Below are positions 34,579-45,800 of a DNA stretch of 64,000 nucleotides, piece by piece (the stretch's first letter is position 1; each line of letters opens with the position of its first letter). The DNA is from Euborellia annulipes (lineage: Eukaryota; Arthropoda; Insecta; Dermaptera; Anisolabididae): assembly GCA_023213315.1 (NCBI GenBank), contig JAKCPI010001759.1, positions 1 through 64,000 of the forward strand. Reading direction: 5' to 3'. The notes under the pieces are model-generated. The model was not told where the DNA came from. It did no database searches and saw nothing but the letters and a program-made list of their open reading frames with translations. Made by a program: the position numbers and the translations under genes.

Positions 34579-34818
34579 CAGTGGCGTCATTTCAACTTTT
34601 TCTTGGGGGGGGGGCAAACATTTTTTTTCTTAAAATTTACTTACAAATGAGTACTCAAATTTAGCCAAAACATATTTAATTTAATTAATTGTTTAATTTT
34701 GTACAGTTTGTATACTCGTAGATGTATTTTGGAGCATTTTATTTAGAATAATATAAAATTTTATAAAAATCAGAGCCCTTGGGGGGGGGGCAAATGCCCC
34801 CCCCAAATGACGCCACTG
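34579..34818 (+). mobile_element. hAT MITE, CAGTGGCGTCATT family, copy 2
   Basis: Termini CAGTGGCGTCATTTC and (reverse) CAGTGGCGTCATTTG. Perfect 8-bp TSD CATCCACA at 34571-34578 and 34819-34826. Confidence 0.88.
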
Positions 34819-35240
34819 CATCCACACTCACATATAAGATGCTTCAAATATGATCGAGATATATGTCTTCTGAGAAGTCGACACATTTTTTCCAACGTTC
34901 TAGAAGCACCTGATCGCCTTTTCAGATGACTCTTTATTGGAGGTGAATCCCCATCCGAATCATCTGGATGATTATGCGATTCTCCACGCGCTCTCTGTTC
35001 TCTCTGAATTACTTAAATTTATCACTAAATCCAGCAATATTATGCGGAAGAGTTTAATTTTCAAAAATTTATTAAATATATAATATCTTTTTATCCAATT
35101 TTAAACTTAAAAGTATTTTCTCTGCTATAATTCGAATGACTACTTTTTGAGATTTTTTTTTATGAAAATATTTTTTGGCCATGCCCTTAAAAGACAAAAA
35201 TATTTGTAAAAAAATGTTTTATTAAACCTTTTGAGTTGGA

Positions 35241-35324
35241 ATTCAAAGAACTCGAGTCCCTTCAAAGGGTCTGGGCACGAGCGTTTGGGGATAATCGCTT
35301 TGAAGGGACTCGAGTTCTTTGAAT
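35241..35324. repeat. Perfect 27-bp inverted repeat (hairpin)
   Basis: Arms 35241-35267 and 35298-35324 match over all 27 bases, including TCAAAGAACTCGAGTCCC, with a 30-nt loop. It lies 238 bp past the stop of protease 1. Confidence 0.8.
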
Positions 35325-35556
35325 CCCCCATCCCCTCTCCCTGTGGTGCAAGTTACAGAGCTACAGAGAGCAAGCGGACAATGAAGAACATGATCATCCA
35401 GTCTTTTCTGAAGCCACGAGTATCTTTTGGATATGGACTGACTCAATTTTTCCATTCATCAAAGGTAAAATTTTAAAATCTTAGAATTTTATATATACAG
35501 TAAATATATATTTTTTTTCTGAATTTTACAGGAATATTAGCAAAAATTTTATATGA

Positions 35557-35562
35557 TTTATT
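35557..35562 (-). terminator. Poly(A) signal of protease 1
   Basis: AATAAA on the minus strand, its first A being the last base of the TGA stop codon, so the 3' UTR must be very short. Confidence 0.55.
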
Positions 35563-38080
35563 CAAATAGCAGCATAACTTTTAATCCAATCAACATAATA
35601 AGAAACTTGAGTGAAGACGCCAGGATGATCTTTACCTCCACAGGGTTTAATAGACCAAGAAACCACTCCAACCAATTCGGTGTCCACAACGAGTGGGCCT
35701 CCAGAATCTCCCTGGAAAAAGGTTAATTAACATTAGTAAAAAGACATAACACAAAGATTTGTTCTAAAATGGCAATATTAAACAATCTAATAACTTAAAT
35801 TACAGTATATGTGGAAAATGATAAGTAAGCATTTATTCTTTAAAAGTGTGCTAACATGATTTATTACAATAGTACAGTGAGCGCCACTTTAGCCTTAAGT
35901 ATATGGTATAGTAAATGGTAAATGGTGAAATAATTTTGAATTTGAAAAGGCAAAATAAAATCATCTGTACCAGACTTTACGTTTTACCTTTTCGGTCATT
36001 AAAATTATTTCACTATACACCATATACTATACAATATACTTAAGGCTAAAGCTATCAGGTGGGGACTTAATTGTGGCGCTCACTGTACAATATGTTTATA
36101 AGTTTATAAAACATTAATGAAGAACAGTTATTAGAAGAAAAATGAATAATTATTTTTAAATATTGATGGATCCAAAGAAAGAAGGCAAATTTTCCGCCAA
36201 TACATTTATTTCCTATGGTTCGAGGGCTATACTCCAGTCATTTTCTGGACATGAGCGTCAACATACGTTATCTCTTGCAATTGTCATAAGTACAATATAG
36301 GCTGATGCTATTTATACACCATTTATTGAGTGTCAACAAGAGCCAGTGTGCACTAACTGCTCTATATTTATTGTATGTACTATGATGATTCAGTAGGCTG
36401 TGACGATACAACTGGGTGGCGCAATATATATACATATTACTTACGAAAAATAGAAAAAAAGAAAGAAAAAGGCGTATTTATTTATTTTTGTAAATTAAAT
36501 CTATTCGCCTATCTTTTAATTTTGAAAATAATTCAATAATTTGATCTGTGAAGTTATCTTGTTTCGAAATTTGAACTAATAAATCTTCATGAGAAATTGC
36601 GCTCTACGGTAACACTTGTCATCGGCTTGGCATAGGCTACTTAGTTCATCGCCCAACCGTTCGACTTATAGCGCTAGCTATCACTGCTGTGCGCATGCGG
36701 ACTGTCTAGAAATGTGGGAGCGGAGTGTGGAGTACAGGAGTAAATAGGCTAAGAAAAATATCGCCTTTACTTTATAAATACGAGGTTCTGAAGTGTTTCA
36801 AATTTTTTTTTTGCAAAATCATATAAATTAATAAATATAGTAATTATTTTATGAAACTAAATATTTTTAAACTTAATAAATATAATAAAATTGATAAATA
36901 TTTTTTATCTGTATATTTATAAGGTAGGCGTCGCCTACCTTGCCTACCCTAGCGAGCCCCACTGTGATGATTGCAAAAGATATGTTAATGACCATATTCC
37001 TGAAGAAGGCTGGATTGTAGTCCCCAAATGTCGACATAACAAATAAATGCATTGAGTCGGAAATTTGTTCTTTTTCTTTGGACTCATCTTAATAAGAGTC
37101 AACTATTTTTTCCAAGATAAATTAGGGTCGGGTTAGAAATTTTAAAATATCAAACTGGAAGCTTACGATATATATACTAACATTTAACGTATTATGCATT
37201 TTAAACAACATACAGAGCTGTATCATAATAGAGAAAAAGAAAAAATAATAATAATATCTCAGAACGAAGGAACGAAATATAGTGTAACGATTTGTATATT
37301 TTAAAATTTCTTGCCTGCCTCGCATCAAAATTGAAAAAATGGTTGCCATGAGTTTCGGGATTGGCCACAAATAAATCCCACCTTCATACTTACAGAACAT
37401 TGTCCTTTTCCTCCCTCAGGGACATCAGCACAAATATTGTAAGGTCCGGTATCATGTTCATTTAATTCGTAGCATTTTGCATCTGTAATGATTTCTAATT
37501 GAGTATATAACAGATCATTTGATTCTTGTCCATCTTCCTAAAATTTAAAACTTAATTTTAGATTTTATTTATATAAAATAAAATAAAATTTTCATGTAGT
37601 CAATTTGTTTGTTTGCTTATTTCACGCCTTCGGCAGTCTTTACCGCTGGCCAGGGGGGCTTCTAGACCCCCTTTCTCACCTTCGGCGAATAAATGCATTA
37701 AATTTATTCTTGCTCACTTTTTGTAAATTTTGCAATTGCTCGCTGAAGGCGACCTCCCTACACTGGAAGTGAATGGCTAGCGCTATTTGTCTTTTCATTA
37801 AAAAATTTGTTTTAAATATTATTAACCATAAAACCCCTCGCAAAATCTTGCAAAATTCCAAACAGGGGACCCATAAAAAATGAACCCCCCCCCCCCCCAG
37901 AAGAGGCAAATCTTGTAAGAAATTAATTTCAATTTACAAACATACAGGAAAAGAGTTTAGCATGCTTGAGTGTAAGGGGATAGAAAGTATATAGAATTAT
38001 TGTGACCAACATATTTCCTAGAAAAATTTTCTAAATCCCTCCACCCACTTCTATATGAGAAATTCCTGACATAGAATTTG

Positions 38081-38112
<32 letters not shown>

Positions 38113-39629
38113 CATAGACGACCTATATATAATATTATTTATCCAAAAGATTAGAAACAACAGAAACTGTTATACCTTGTATCCCCAACCCATAATTATT
38201 GCAGCAACGCCGGGTGGTGTATCTTGACTTTTCTCAGGTAAATCAACTGGCAAAATATTGTCAGAAAAACTAACAGACCTCGTTAACTGTAAAGAAAAAA
38301 ATGCAAATTAAATTTATTAATTTAATTATTAAATATAATCTCTTCAAAGTGCTTTTTAATGAAAAATAATATTCTAATTTGTGAAATAGTAGTACCTTTA
38401 GTAAACTAATATCATTTATTGCATAGACGGTATTTGATGTATTATAATCTTCGTGGATAATTATTTGGTCTACAGGAATCACTTGTCCATTTTCATATTC
38501 ACTTAAACGTATGCCTCCTAAATAAACTCGAAGATCCGAAGGCCTACAAAAATATATCTTTAATATATGGTGAATGAGTGAAATGTCCAAGACTAGTGGC
38601 GCAACTAGGATTTGCCTCTAGGGGTGGGTTATGAATTTTTTTAAGGAACAATGCATGTTTATATATACAATGCAATATTATATCTTGAATTTTGCATCAC
38701 CTATCCTTATGTATTTTATACTTGTGTATTCCTTAAATAGCTAACTTCTCTTATATCAGGGATGTGGCTTCACCCTGACTCGTCTGTATTCTGATACGTT
38801 ATCCACACCACTACTTAATCATGTAAACATATAAATCGTTTGATCTTATATATTAAATACTATGTTCAACAGATAACGCCTTGCTCAATATATATATATA
38901 TATACAACATATATACTGGCGGATTTTTATGGAGAGTTTTGTGTTTGAACCACCACTCTCCCTACTCTCACATCCTTTTAAAATTTAGACACCGGGGACT
39001 TTGGAGAGAATAGCCAACTGAGAGCTGATTCAGTGAATTGGACTATTATTATGGAGGATTTATACATTTTTTATATATTTCATAAGGATAGGTGATGCAA
39101 AATTCAAGATTTAGACCCAAAATCTTTTCAATAAATTCTATTTATTATAATTTTTAATAAGAATTTTCTTTGATTTTTGAAGGAGTTAGGCCCCTGATGG
39201 CTCACCTGATATTGTAAGTGCAGTGGGCAGCAGTTAACACCCATTGATTACTTATCAAAGAACCTCCACAAAAATGAGTTGTGGCTGGATTGTTGAAACC
39301 GAGGGAAACCTTTTAGAATATAAAATATAATTTTATTTTATATTTCAAACTAATAAAGAAGTACTGTAGTATTTTACCATGAAAGGAAATTGACCTTCTT
39401 CTGCCTTTATTCCTCCAACAATTCTCGGAGTGGGGCTCGATTCTAAAAAAACAAAAAACAAACAGGTTTAGATTAAAAATATTGTTTTAGGTCTAGAAAT
39501 TATGATATTTCTTAAATTAAATTTTTTCTAGCCTTCTTCACTTCACTCACCCTTGAGATGTGTCATATTGATAAATATACTAAATGTAACTGGCACATGC
39601 ACTAGCAGTCCCAGCGTATGCCTCCCCAT
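35562..39629 (-). CDS. Chymotrypsin-like S1 serine protease 1 (7 coding exons)
   Basis: Exons 39551-39629, 39378-39442, 39206-39309, 38396-38543, 38176-38286, 37394-37537 and 35562-35711 join in frame (phases 1,0,2,0,0,0) to 266 residues. A hydrophobic leader covers about residues 5-20 and a canonical R33|IVGG activation site follows. The triad is His77 (VLTAAHC), Asp127 (NDISLL) and Ser220 (GDSGGP). Six cysteines sit where the core disulfides of the family are expected. Position 189 (chymotrypsin numbering, six before the Ser) is Gly, not Asp, and the 214-216 segment reads SWS, so a trypsin specificity is unlikely and chymotrypsin/elastase-like cleavage is inferred. The AATAAA signal at 35557-35562 overlaps the TGA stop. 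A frame from an upstream ATG in exon 1 closes quickly, so MGRH is the supported start. Introns 3 and 6 hold MITEs and a 574-bp hAT-like element. Confidence 0.92.
35875..36085. mobile_element. Tc1/mariner-like MITE in intron 6 of protease 1
   Basis: Termini CAGTGAGCGCCAC, exact in both directions, with TA on both sides. A TTTAGCCTTAAGTATAT block and its reverse extend the arms. The right arm has about 25 extra bases. Confidence 0.7.
36391..36964 (+). mobile_element. 574-bp hAT-like element in intron 6 of protease 1
   Basis: Perfect 8-bp TSD TGATGATT at 36383-36390 and 36965-36972. Termini CAGTAGGCTGTGACG and (reverse) CAGTGGGGCTCGC are only roughly similar. It interrupts a sequence ending in a decayed hammerhead-like motif (CTGAAGAAGGC ... 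CAAATGTCGAC, 37001-37040). Confidence 0.75.
38050..38112. repeat. (TA)n microsatellite
   Basis: Mainly alternating TA at 38084-38112, in intron 5 of protease 1. Confidence 0.8.
38682..39110. mobile_element. MITE with 30-bp inverted termini in intron 3 of protease 1
   Basis: ATCTTGAATTTTGCATCACC and the following CTATCCTTATG at 38682-38711 are repeated inverted at 39081-39110. The flanking bases do not give an obvious TSD. Confidence 0.65.
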
Positions 39630-39783
39630 CCCCTTTGAACGGAAAAAGCATCAAAATTCTATAAAATCACTGGATTAAACGAGAATGAACTTGTTAACGT
39701 TATGAAGGTAAGTTTACTCTCTAATGTTCTTATTTAGGAGCGAAGTGAAAACAAAATTTATTGTATTGAATAGAATTTATTCC

Positions 39784-39917
39784 CATGGGCGTAACTAGGC
39801 AATTTGGCTGGGGCGGGGTATGGGTCCCGGGGGGCCTGGAAGGCCCCATATTGTTTCAATTTTTTTTGGGGCGGGGAGGGTTCTGGAGGGGACCGGGCCC
39901 CCTTAGTTACGCCCACG
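39784..39917 (+). mobile_element. Short hAT MITE, CATGGGCGTAACTAG termini, copy 1
   Basis: Inverted ends CATGGGCGTAACTAG and CGTGGGCGTAACTAAG; flanks TTTATTCC / TTTATTCT (7 of 8). It is 155 bp upstream of the protease 1 start codon. Copy 2: 62375-62522. Confidence 0.72.
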
Positions 39918-39929
39918 TTTATTCTTCTT

Positions 39930-41440
39930 GTACAGGCGTACAGTTTTGTAATTCATATTCTAATTTTAATCAAACAAAAATTTGAATTAAAATATTATTA
40001 TTTTCAATATCCTCTCTTCCTTGAATGCGCAATTGTCTCCCCGAACCCCTACTCCCTATACCACGAATTAGGCCAATCCGGAAGGGGAGGGAGGGCCTCC
40101 ACCTAACAAAATCCTGAAAGCGCCTGTGACATTTTTAAAAAATTAAAACATAAAATTTATTAAGGAATAAAATATATATTTTTGTAAAAAAGAACCGATA
40201 AGCTCAATTAAAAATCAATTGGAAAAAAAATTTTATCTTTGGTTCACAATTCTGTTTAGAGTCACTTAATAGCTTTATATAAGAACTCACGGAAAATTCT
40301 CAGACAAAGTTAAAAAAATTTAATGATAAAATCAAGTAAAATGATTGAGTAGTTCGGACAAAGTAATTAAATCCTAATAGAGATAACGGGCGATATTGAT
40401 AAGCAGAGTCACGCAGCCCTGGCAAAACAAAGCCTTTTATCTAAAGAAATTTTATACGCTTAAAAACTTAATTTGGGTTTTTTTTAATGACTTCTTTTAA
40501 ACAGATATAAAGGCTTTTTTGGAAATAATTCGTGAATAAAAAACAAATTTCAGAGAACACAGATAAAAATATGTTTCCCACTAAAAATATAAGCTATATG
40601 AATGTAGAAATACTGTCCATGATAACAAAGAAAAACCACTCAAAAAAGTTTTAAAAAATCGTAATTACCACATAACTGAATCAACGAAATTGAAACGAAA
40701 TAGACAAAAAACTTCATTTTGTTGTTTTTCAATTATATGAAACAAAAAGATTTTATTATTTACAATATTTATAGTTTTTTAAATCAGATAAGAAAATCTG
40801 ATAAAAATATCTTAAAATGATAAAGGTCTTATAAGTGTTTCCAATGAAAACATATGTATATATATATATATATATATAATATACATATGAAAGAAAATTA
40901 TTTAAATGACTATGAATGCATTTAAATGAAGCTTTTTATCTATATATTAATACATCACGCATCACTTGGTATTTCCATGTTATAAACTTATCACTTATAT
41001 TTATTTAAATCTTAAAATCATCTTCAAGTCTCGATTTTAGAAGTTATTAAGATTATAAGAATATAAAATATACTATTATATAGGCCTAAGTTATTTAATA
41101 TATTTATAATACTTGTTAGAGATTTTAATAAATATAGTATTATCAATTACACCGTTACAAATCTTATTTAAACCTAGTGCATGAAGATTCAATTTTTGGG
41201 ATAGGTTTTCCACCGATTATTTCTTACTTTATTATTCTAAAAGAATACTTTTGAATGAATAATCTTTGCTCTATGCTGGACTTAAAACTGATTTAATAAA
41301 GAAACTCTATGAGTTGTACAACTTTAGATTCATAATCCAACTTGCCTCCTCAATATAGCTTTAATTCAGAAAGAGAAGTTCAAAAAACAGTATATTAATG
41401 AAATAAGGAAGATTCTTTGATGAAACAGGTGCTGAATATA
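39930..41440. other. Intergenic, no recognised features
   Basis: Between proteases 1 and 2. AT-rich with a (TA)n run at 40856-40880. A short frame at 39804-40106 is a MITE artefact. Confidence 0.5.
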
Positions 41441-41444
41441 TATA

Positions 41445-41900
41445 TATGTTCTGAAAAGCTTTGCGATTGGGGGTGTATGTGAAGTGGCCTGAGTCCGAGA
41501 ATCAAAAACCCCAAGCCCCCTCAGAAACAAAGGCAAGAGTCCGGATAGCTCCTCAGTTCCTCTTCAGCAACAGTCTAGACAACATCTAGCAACAACCAGA
41601 CCACTAGTAGAGTAAGCAGATAGAGATCTAGGATTCAAACCAAAACACGACCACACGAACAATCATTACACCACCCAATAAACTACTTGCAAAATCCTAA
41701 AAGCAAACACAAACACCAGCACACACAATCAACCTCTTCCTAGATCTTGGAGACAAATCCAAACCTCTGAGAGATTCACTGACCAGATCTGGGGACTGCA
41801 AAACTGTTACCCATCACTTCGTAATCCCAGTCTCTTGAAAATGACTCCAAAACGGGAACCGAAACGTCGAGTAAATTTCAACAACAAAAGCGACAGAATT
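41445..41900 (+). other. GC-richer block, possible retroelement remnant ending in a hammerhead-like motif
   Basis: About 450 bp with clearly higher C content than its surroundings (many ACACCAGCACAC-like words) and sharp edges. It ends at 41850-41890 with CTTGAAAATGACTCC ... GGGAACCGAAACGTCGAGT. No frame shows a recognisable domain, so the identity is open. Confidence 0.4.
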
Positions 41901-42876
41901 CGAGAAAATTTATTTCCTTTTATATGTATATGCCCTATTTATTTATTGACAAGTTTTTTCTACCGAGATCCAAGTTTATTCAATCACACTTAAAACCCAG
42001 ACAAGCTGTAGACACCCCAATGAAGTTGCTTGATTTCTTAAGTTAAGGAGAATATTCTAATTTGAGGTGCGACTCTCTTGGCACCGGTGTGTGGCCTACT
42101 CCTTGCAAAGAGTACATTTTTTAGAAGAATGTGACAGAAACTGCTCGTCTTGTAAAAACAGTTCTCAAGAATATTTAAATACCCTTTTGACACAATTTAT
42201 AATAGTATATTGAATTAAATATATTTTAATAGGTTTGTTTAGGAACTTAAGACTCATAGAAAAAGGAAAAGAAAAGAAAATAGGAATTTGCAACAGCAAA
42301 ACGAACAGTTTATTCTAGCCAAATGAAGTAAAATCAAATTAAAAAGAAATAAGTAGAGTTCATAAAAACATATTTTATTTCATTTTACTTTATATTAATA
42401 GTTACATGTATTTTTTGATTCAATAATACTTAAAATTTCTAATACAAATTTTTCTTAAAGTTGAATTTGGGAGATGTAGATAGAAATAAGTAGCGAACTT
42501 GATAAAAATACGACAGCAAGTTAGAGAATAATTAAGTAATAATGGGTGATCAGCTGAGTTGAAATAAGTGTCCCCGAAAGAAAAGAAGCATTTTGGTCAA
42601 ATTAATAAGGATATCGGTAAGTATATCAGAACAAAAAACTAGAGCCAATTATAAATGATATTCAACTGATTTTTGATCCTATAATATACTATATAATCTC
42701 ATTAAATTATTTATAATTTGCCAAATTCGCATTGTGGGTTTAGAGGAAAAATTATACTAATTTAAAAACAATTCTTAGTAGGGCTTACAACAGTGCTTCT
42801 CAACCTTATTAGAAAAATAGAAATAAATGTTTTCTAAATAATCGTTGAATACCTTAAAATAACATTTTTTTTTCCT

Positions 42877-45800
42877 TTAACTAGAAGAGTGCTTTTTAAT
42901 CCAATCTAAATATTGAGAAACTCTTGTTAAGACACCAGGAGTATCACGATATCCACAAGGCTTGACTATCCAAGAAATTATTCCTGCTTGAGCTCCTTGA
43001 TACATTAGTGGTCCTCCAGAATCCCCCTGGGAAAAAAATAATCATAAGTGATTGCATAATCTAAATGACGGTTAATTGTTTTCAATATTGCATTATAATC
43101 ATTAAATATTTTATTATATAGAATTATAATAATTAAGCGAAGAATGAAATCTACCAATTTATTTTAGTAGCCAAGGCAAAGAATCGTTACTTATCTAAAT
43201 TAGAAAACGGCGATTTTGCATTTATTAAAATTATGTGTTAAACAGTAGTGTATCCAGGTGGGGGCGAAGGGGGGCGCTCGCCTCCTCTCCGCCCCAGGCG
43301 GAGCAGGCCTTTGGCGCCCCTCGATACTGACATAGCGCCCTAGCGCATCCGGCTTTACTTAGGCTCAGGGCCGGATCAGGGGGGGGGAGGGGTGGTGTGC
43401 CGGGGGAGATATCAGGGGGCGGCAATTAAAGAAAGATTTACTAAAAAAAGGGTAAAATGATATGAATTTTGTATAAAAGATTTTAAGGAGGGGGCGGCAA
43501 ATTAAATTTTGCCCCCCCCCCCCTAAAAAATCTCTTAGTTCCGGCCCTGCTTAGGCCTGGTTTTACCCAAATCTCAGCTTTTTTTGAAATTTCAAATAAA
43601 TTCATTTCATATCACAAAGGAGAAAAATTAAAAAAATGCTCGAACGAGATTCGAATACTAAAAAAAAAAGCAAATATGTGGAGTCGTAGGACCCCCGGCA
43701 GGAACGAAGTTCCACCCGCGCATTTTTGTTAGGAACGCGTTTTTGTTACGTTACATTTTCTCCAATTCACCCTGCGTAAGCCGCATTAAAGAACTTTGTT
43801 CCAAAAAACTAAAAAAAAAAGGTCAAATGAGATTCGTATAGCCTACTAAAAAAAAGCTCGAGCGAAAAACGGCGCCTCAGTTGAGCTTTGCCCCCAGCCA
43901 GCGGCGTAACTAGCCTTTGAGGGCGGAGAGGGCGAAGCTCAACTGGGGCGCCGTTTTTCGAGCTTTTTTTTTTTTGTTCGTTCGAGCTTTTTTTGTGTAA
44001 TTTTTCTCCGGATTTGTGATATAAAATGAATTTATTATGAAATTTCAAAAAAAAAAGCCGGAGATTTTGGCAAAAGCTGGAGATTTCAGGAAAAAAAAGC
44101 CCGAGATTTGGGTAAAAAGCCGGAAAGTTGGTGAGGGGCGCCAAAGGCTTGATGCGCTTGGGGCCCCCACCTGGATACGCTACTGCTCCCAGCCCTCAAA
44201 GGGTAGCTACGCCGCTGGAGTTAAATTTTTTACATTCGTTCAAATTCAGTGACGTAATAGCAACAAATCACGGAAAAAGTCCTCTGTATTCAAGCTTCAT
44301 AATTCTCAAGACAAGAAGTACTCGCTTAAAATTAAAATTATTCTTTTAAAAAAATTTCGAAAGATAGCAGATATCTTATTTATAAAGAAAAAAATTCTGA
44401 GTGTTTTTCTTGGGGCTATAACCAAAAAGTTCGAAGCATCATAGTTCATCCTATCGGTGCCGTGAACTTCAAAAGGTTGGAAACTCTTGTCTAGAGAAAA
44501 TATATGGCAATTGTTCATTGTTGAATACTAGTCAGCTCTTTACTTACATCACAAAATCCTTTTCCCTTTTCAACAGCGCATAATTGGTTGTTTGACACTG
44601 CTCCGAATAACGTTTGATTACAACTTTTATTATTAACTGTGGTTAAATCTAAATAGAGAAGATTGTCATTTGCTATTTGACCACCTGCCTGAAAAAATAA
44701 ATAATATTATTAGTTTAATAAGAGGGTAGAAATGAGAGATGCAGCTAAGGTTATTTCTTTATTCGTTTAATTCACACAGCTGACGTTTCGGTTCCGTGTT
44801 TGAACCATCCTCAGAGATGACGAAAAGTCATTATGAAAGTGTCATATTGGATTTTATACATTGTTGAACAATTCTTATATAATAAATATGGACAGTGTGA
44901 GATGACCAGGTACATAAATGATGAATGAATTTCTACCCTAACATCTCAACTATAAATTGTTTATGTAATATTATTAGTGTTTTTTTGGAACAAACTCTCA
45001 CAAATAAATAAATCATGAAAAAATCAATTTATCAAATAAATATAATAATTAAATTTACCTCTGTGACGCCCCATCCAACAATCCGAGCATTAGAGTCTTG
45101 CAGGTCTAAATCATTTTCGTTTGATAATTTAACAGGTTTAATAAGTTCAGAAAATACTGCTTTTTCTTTAAGCTAGAAGAGAATAATTTGTAGTAAAATT
45201 AAACATATATTTAAAATATTAATTAAATAATTATTTACTCTCATTAAGCCAATATCATCTGTTACATATCTTTCATTATAACCTTCATGTATTATGAATT
45301 GATCAACTAAGATGTACTTCCCTTTAGTAAATTCATTTAAATCGTACCAGCCCAAATATGCCCAAATGACGTCATCGTTACTAAAAAATAATAATAAAAG
45401 TATATTAATTAAAAATTCATAACTCTTCTATTTAAATATTCATTGAATATAAATATTTTAGAGCGCTCTTGAAAACGTTATATTTAGAAATTGATGAATT
45501 TAAGTTAATAACAGGATAAAATTTTCAAATTTTAATTTTTTTTTTTTCAAACACTTTTTACACTTTTCTCACATTCACACACACATACACACAGTCTTTT
45601 CGGCATCCTAGGCCATTTAAGACTTTATACGATAACCGTTATTTGTATAATATATATATTTGGGTCCAGGCATTCTTATTTAAACCATTTGGTATCTAAA
45701 TGGCTTAAATAAAATCATCAGACTGCCTAGGATCCGAACCCTCGACTCTTGGTATACAAGGCAGGCGCGGTACCAACTTCGCCAAGCCCGAGGGGAATTT

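Noticed and set aside
38270..38590. 106-codon frame as a separate gene
   Set aside because: It is exon 4 of protease 1 read into both flanking introns.
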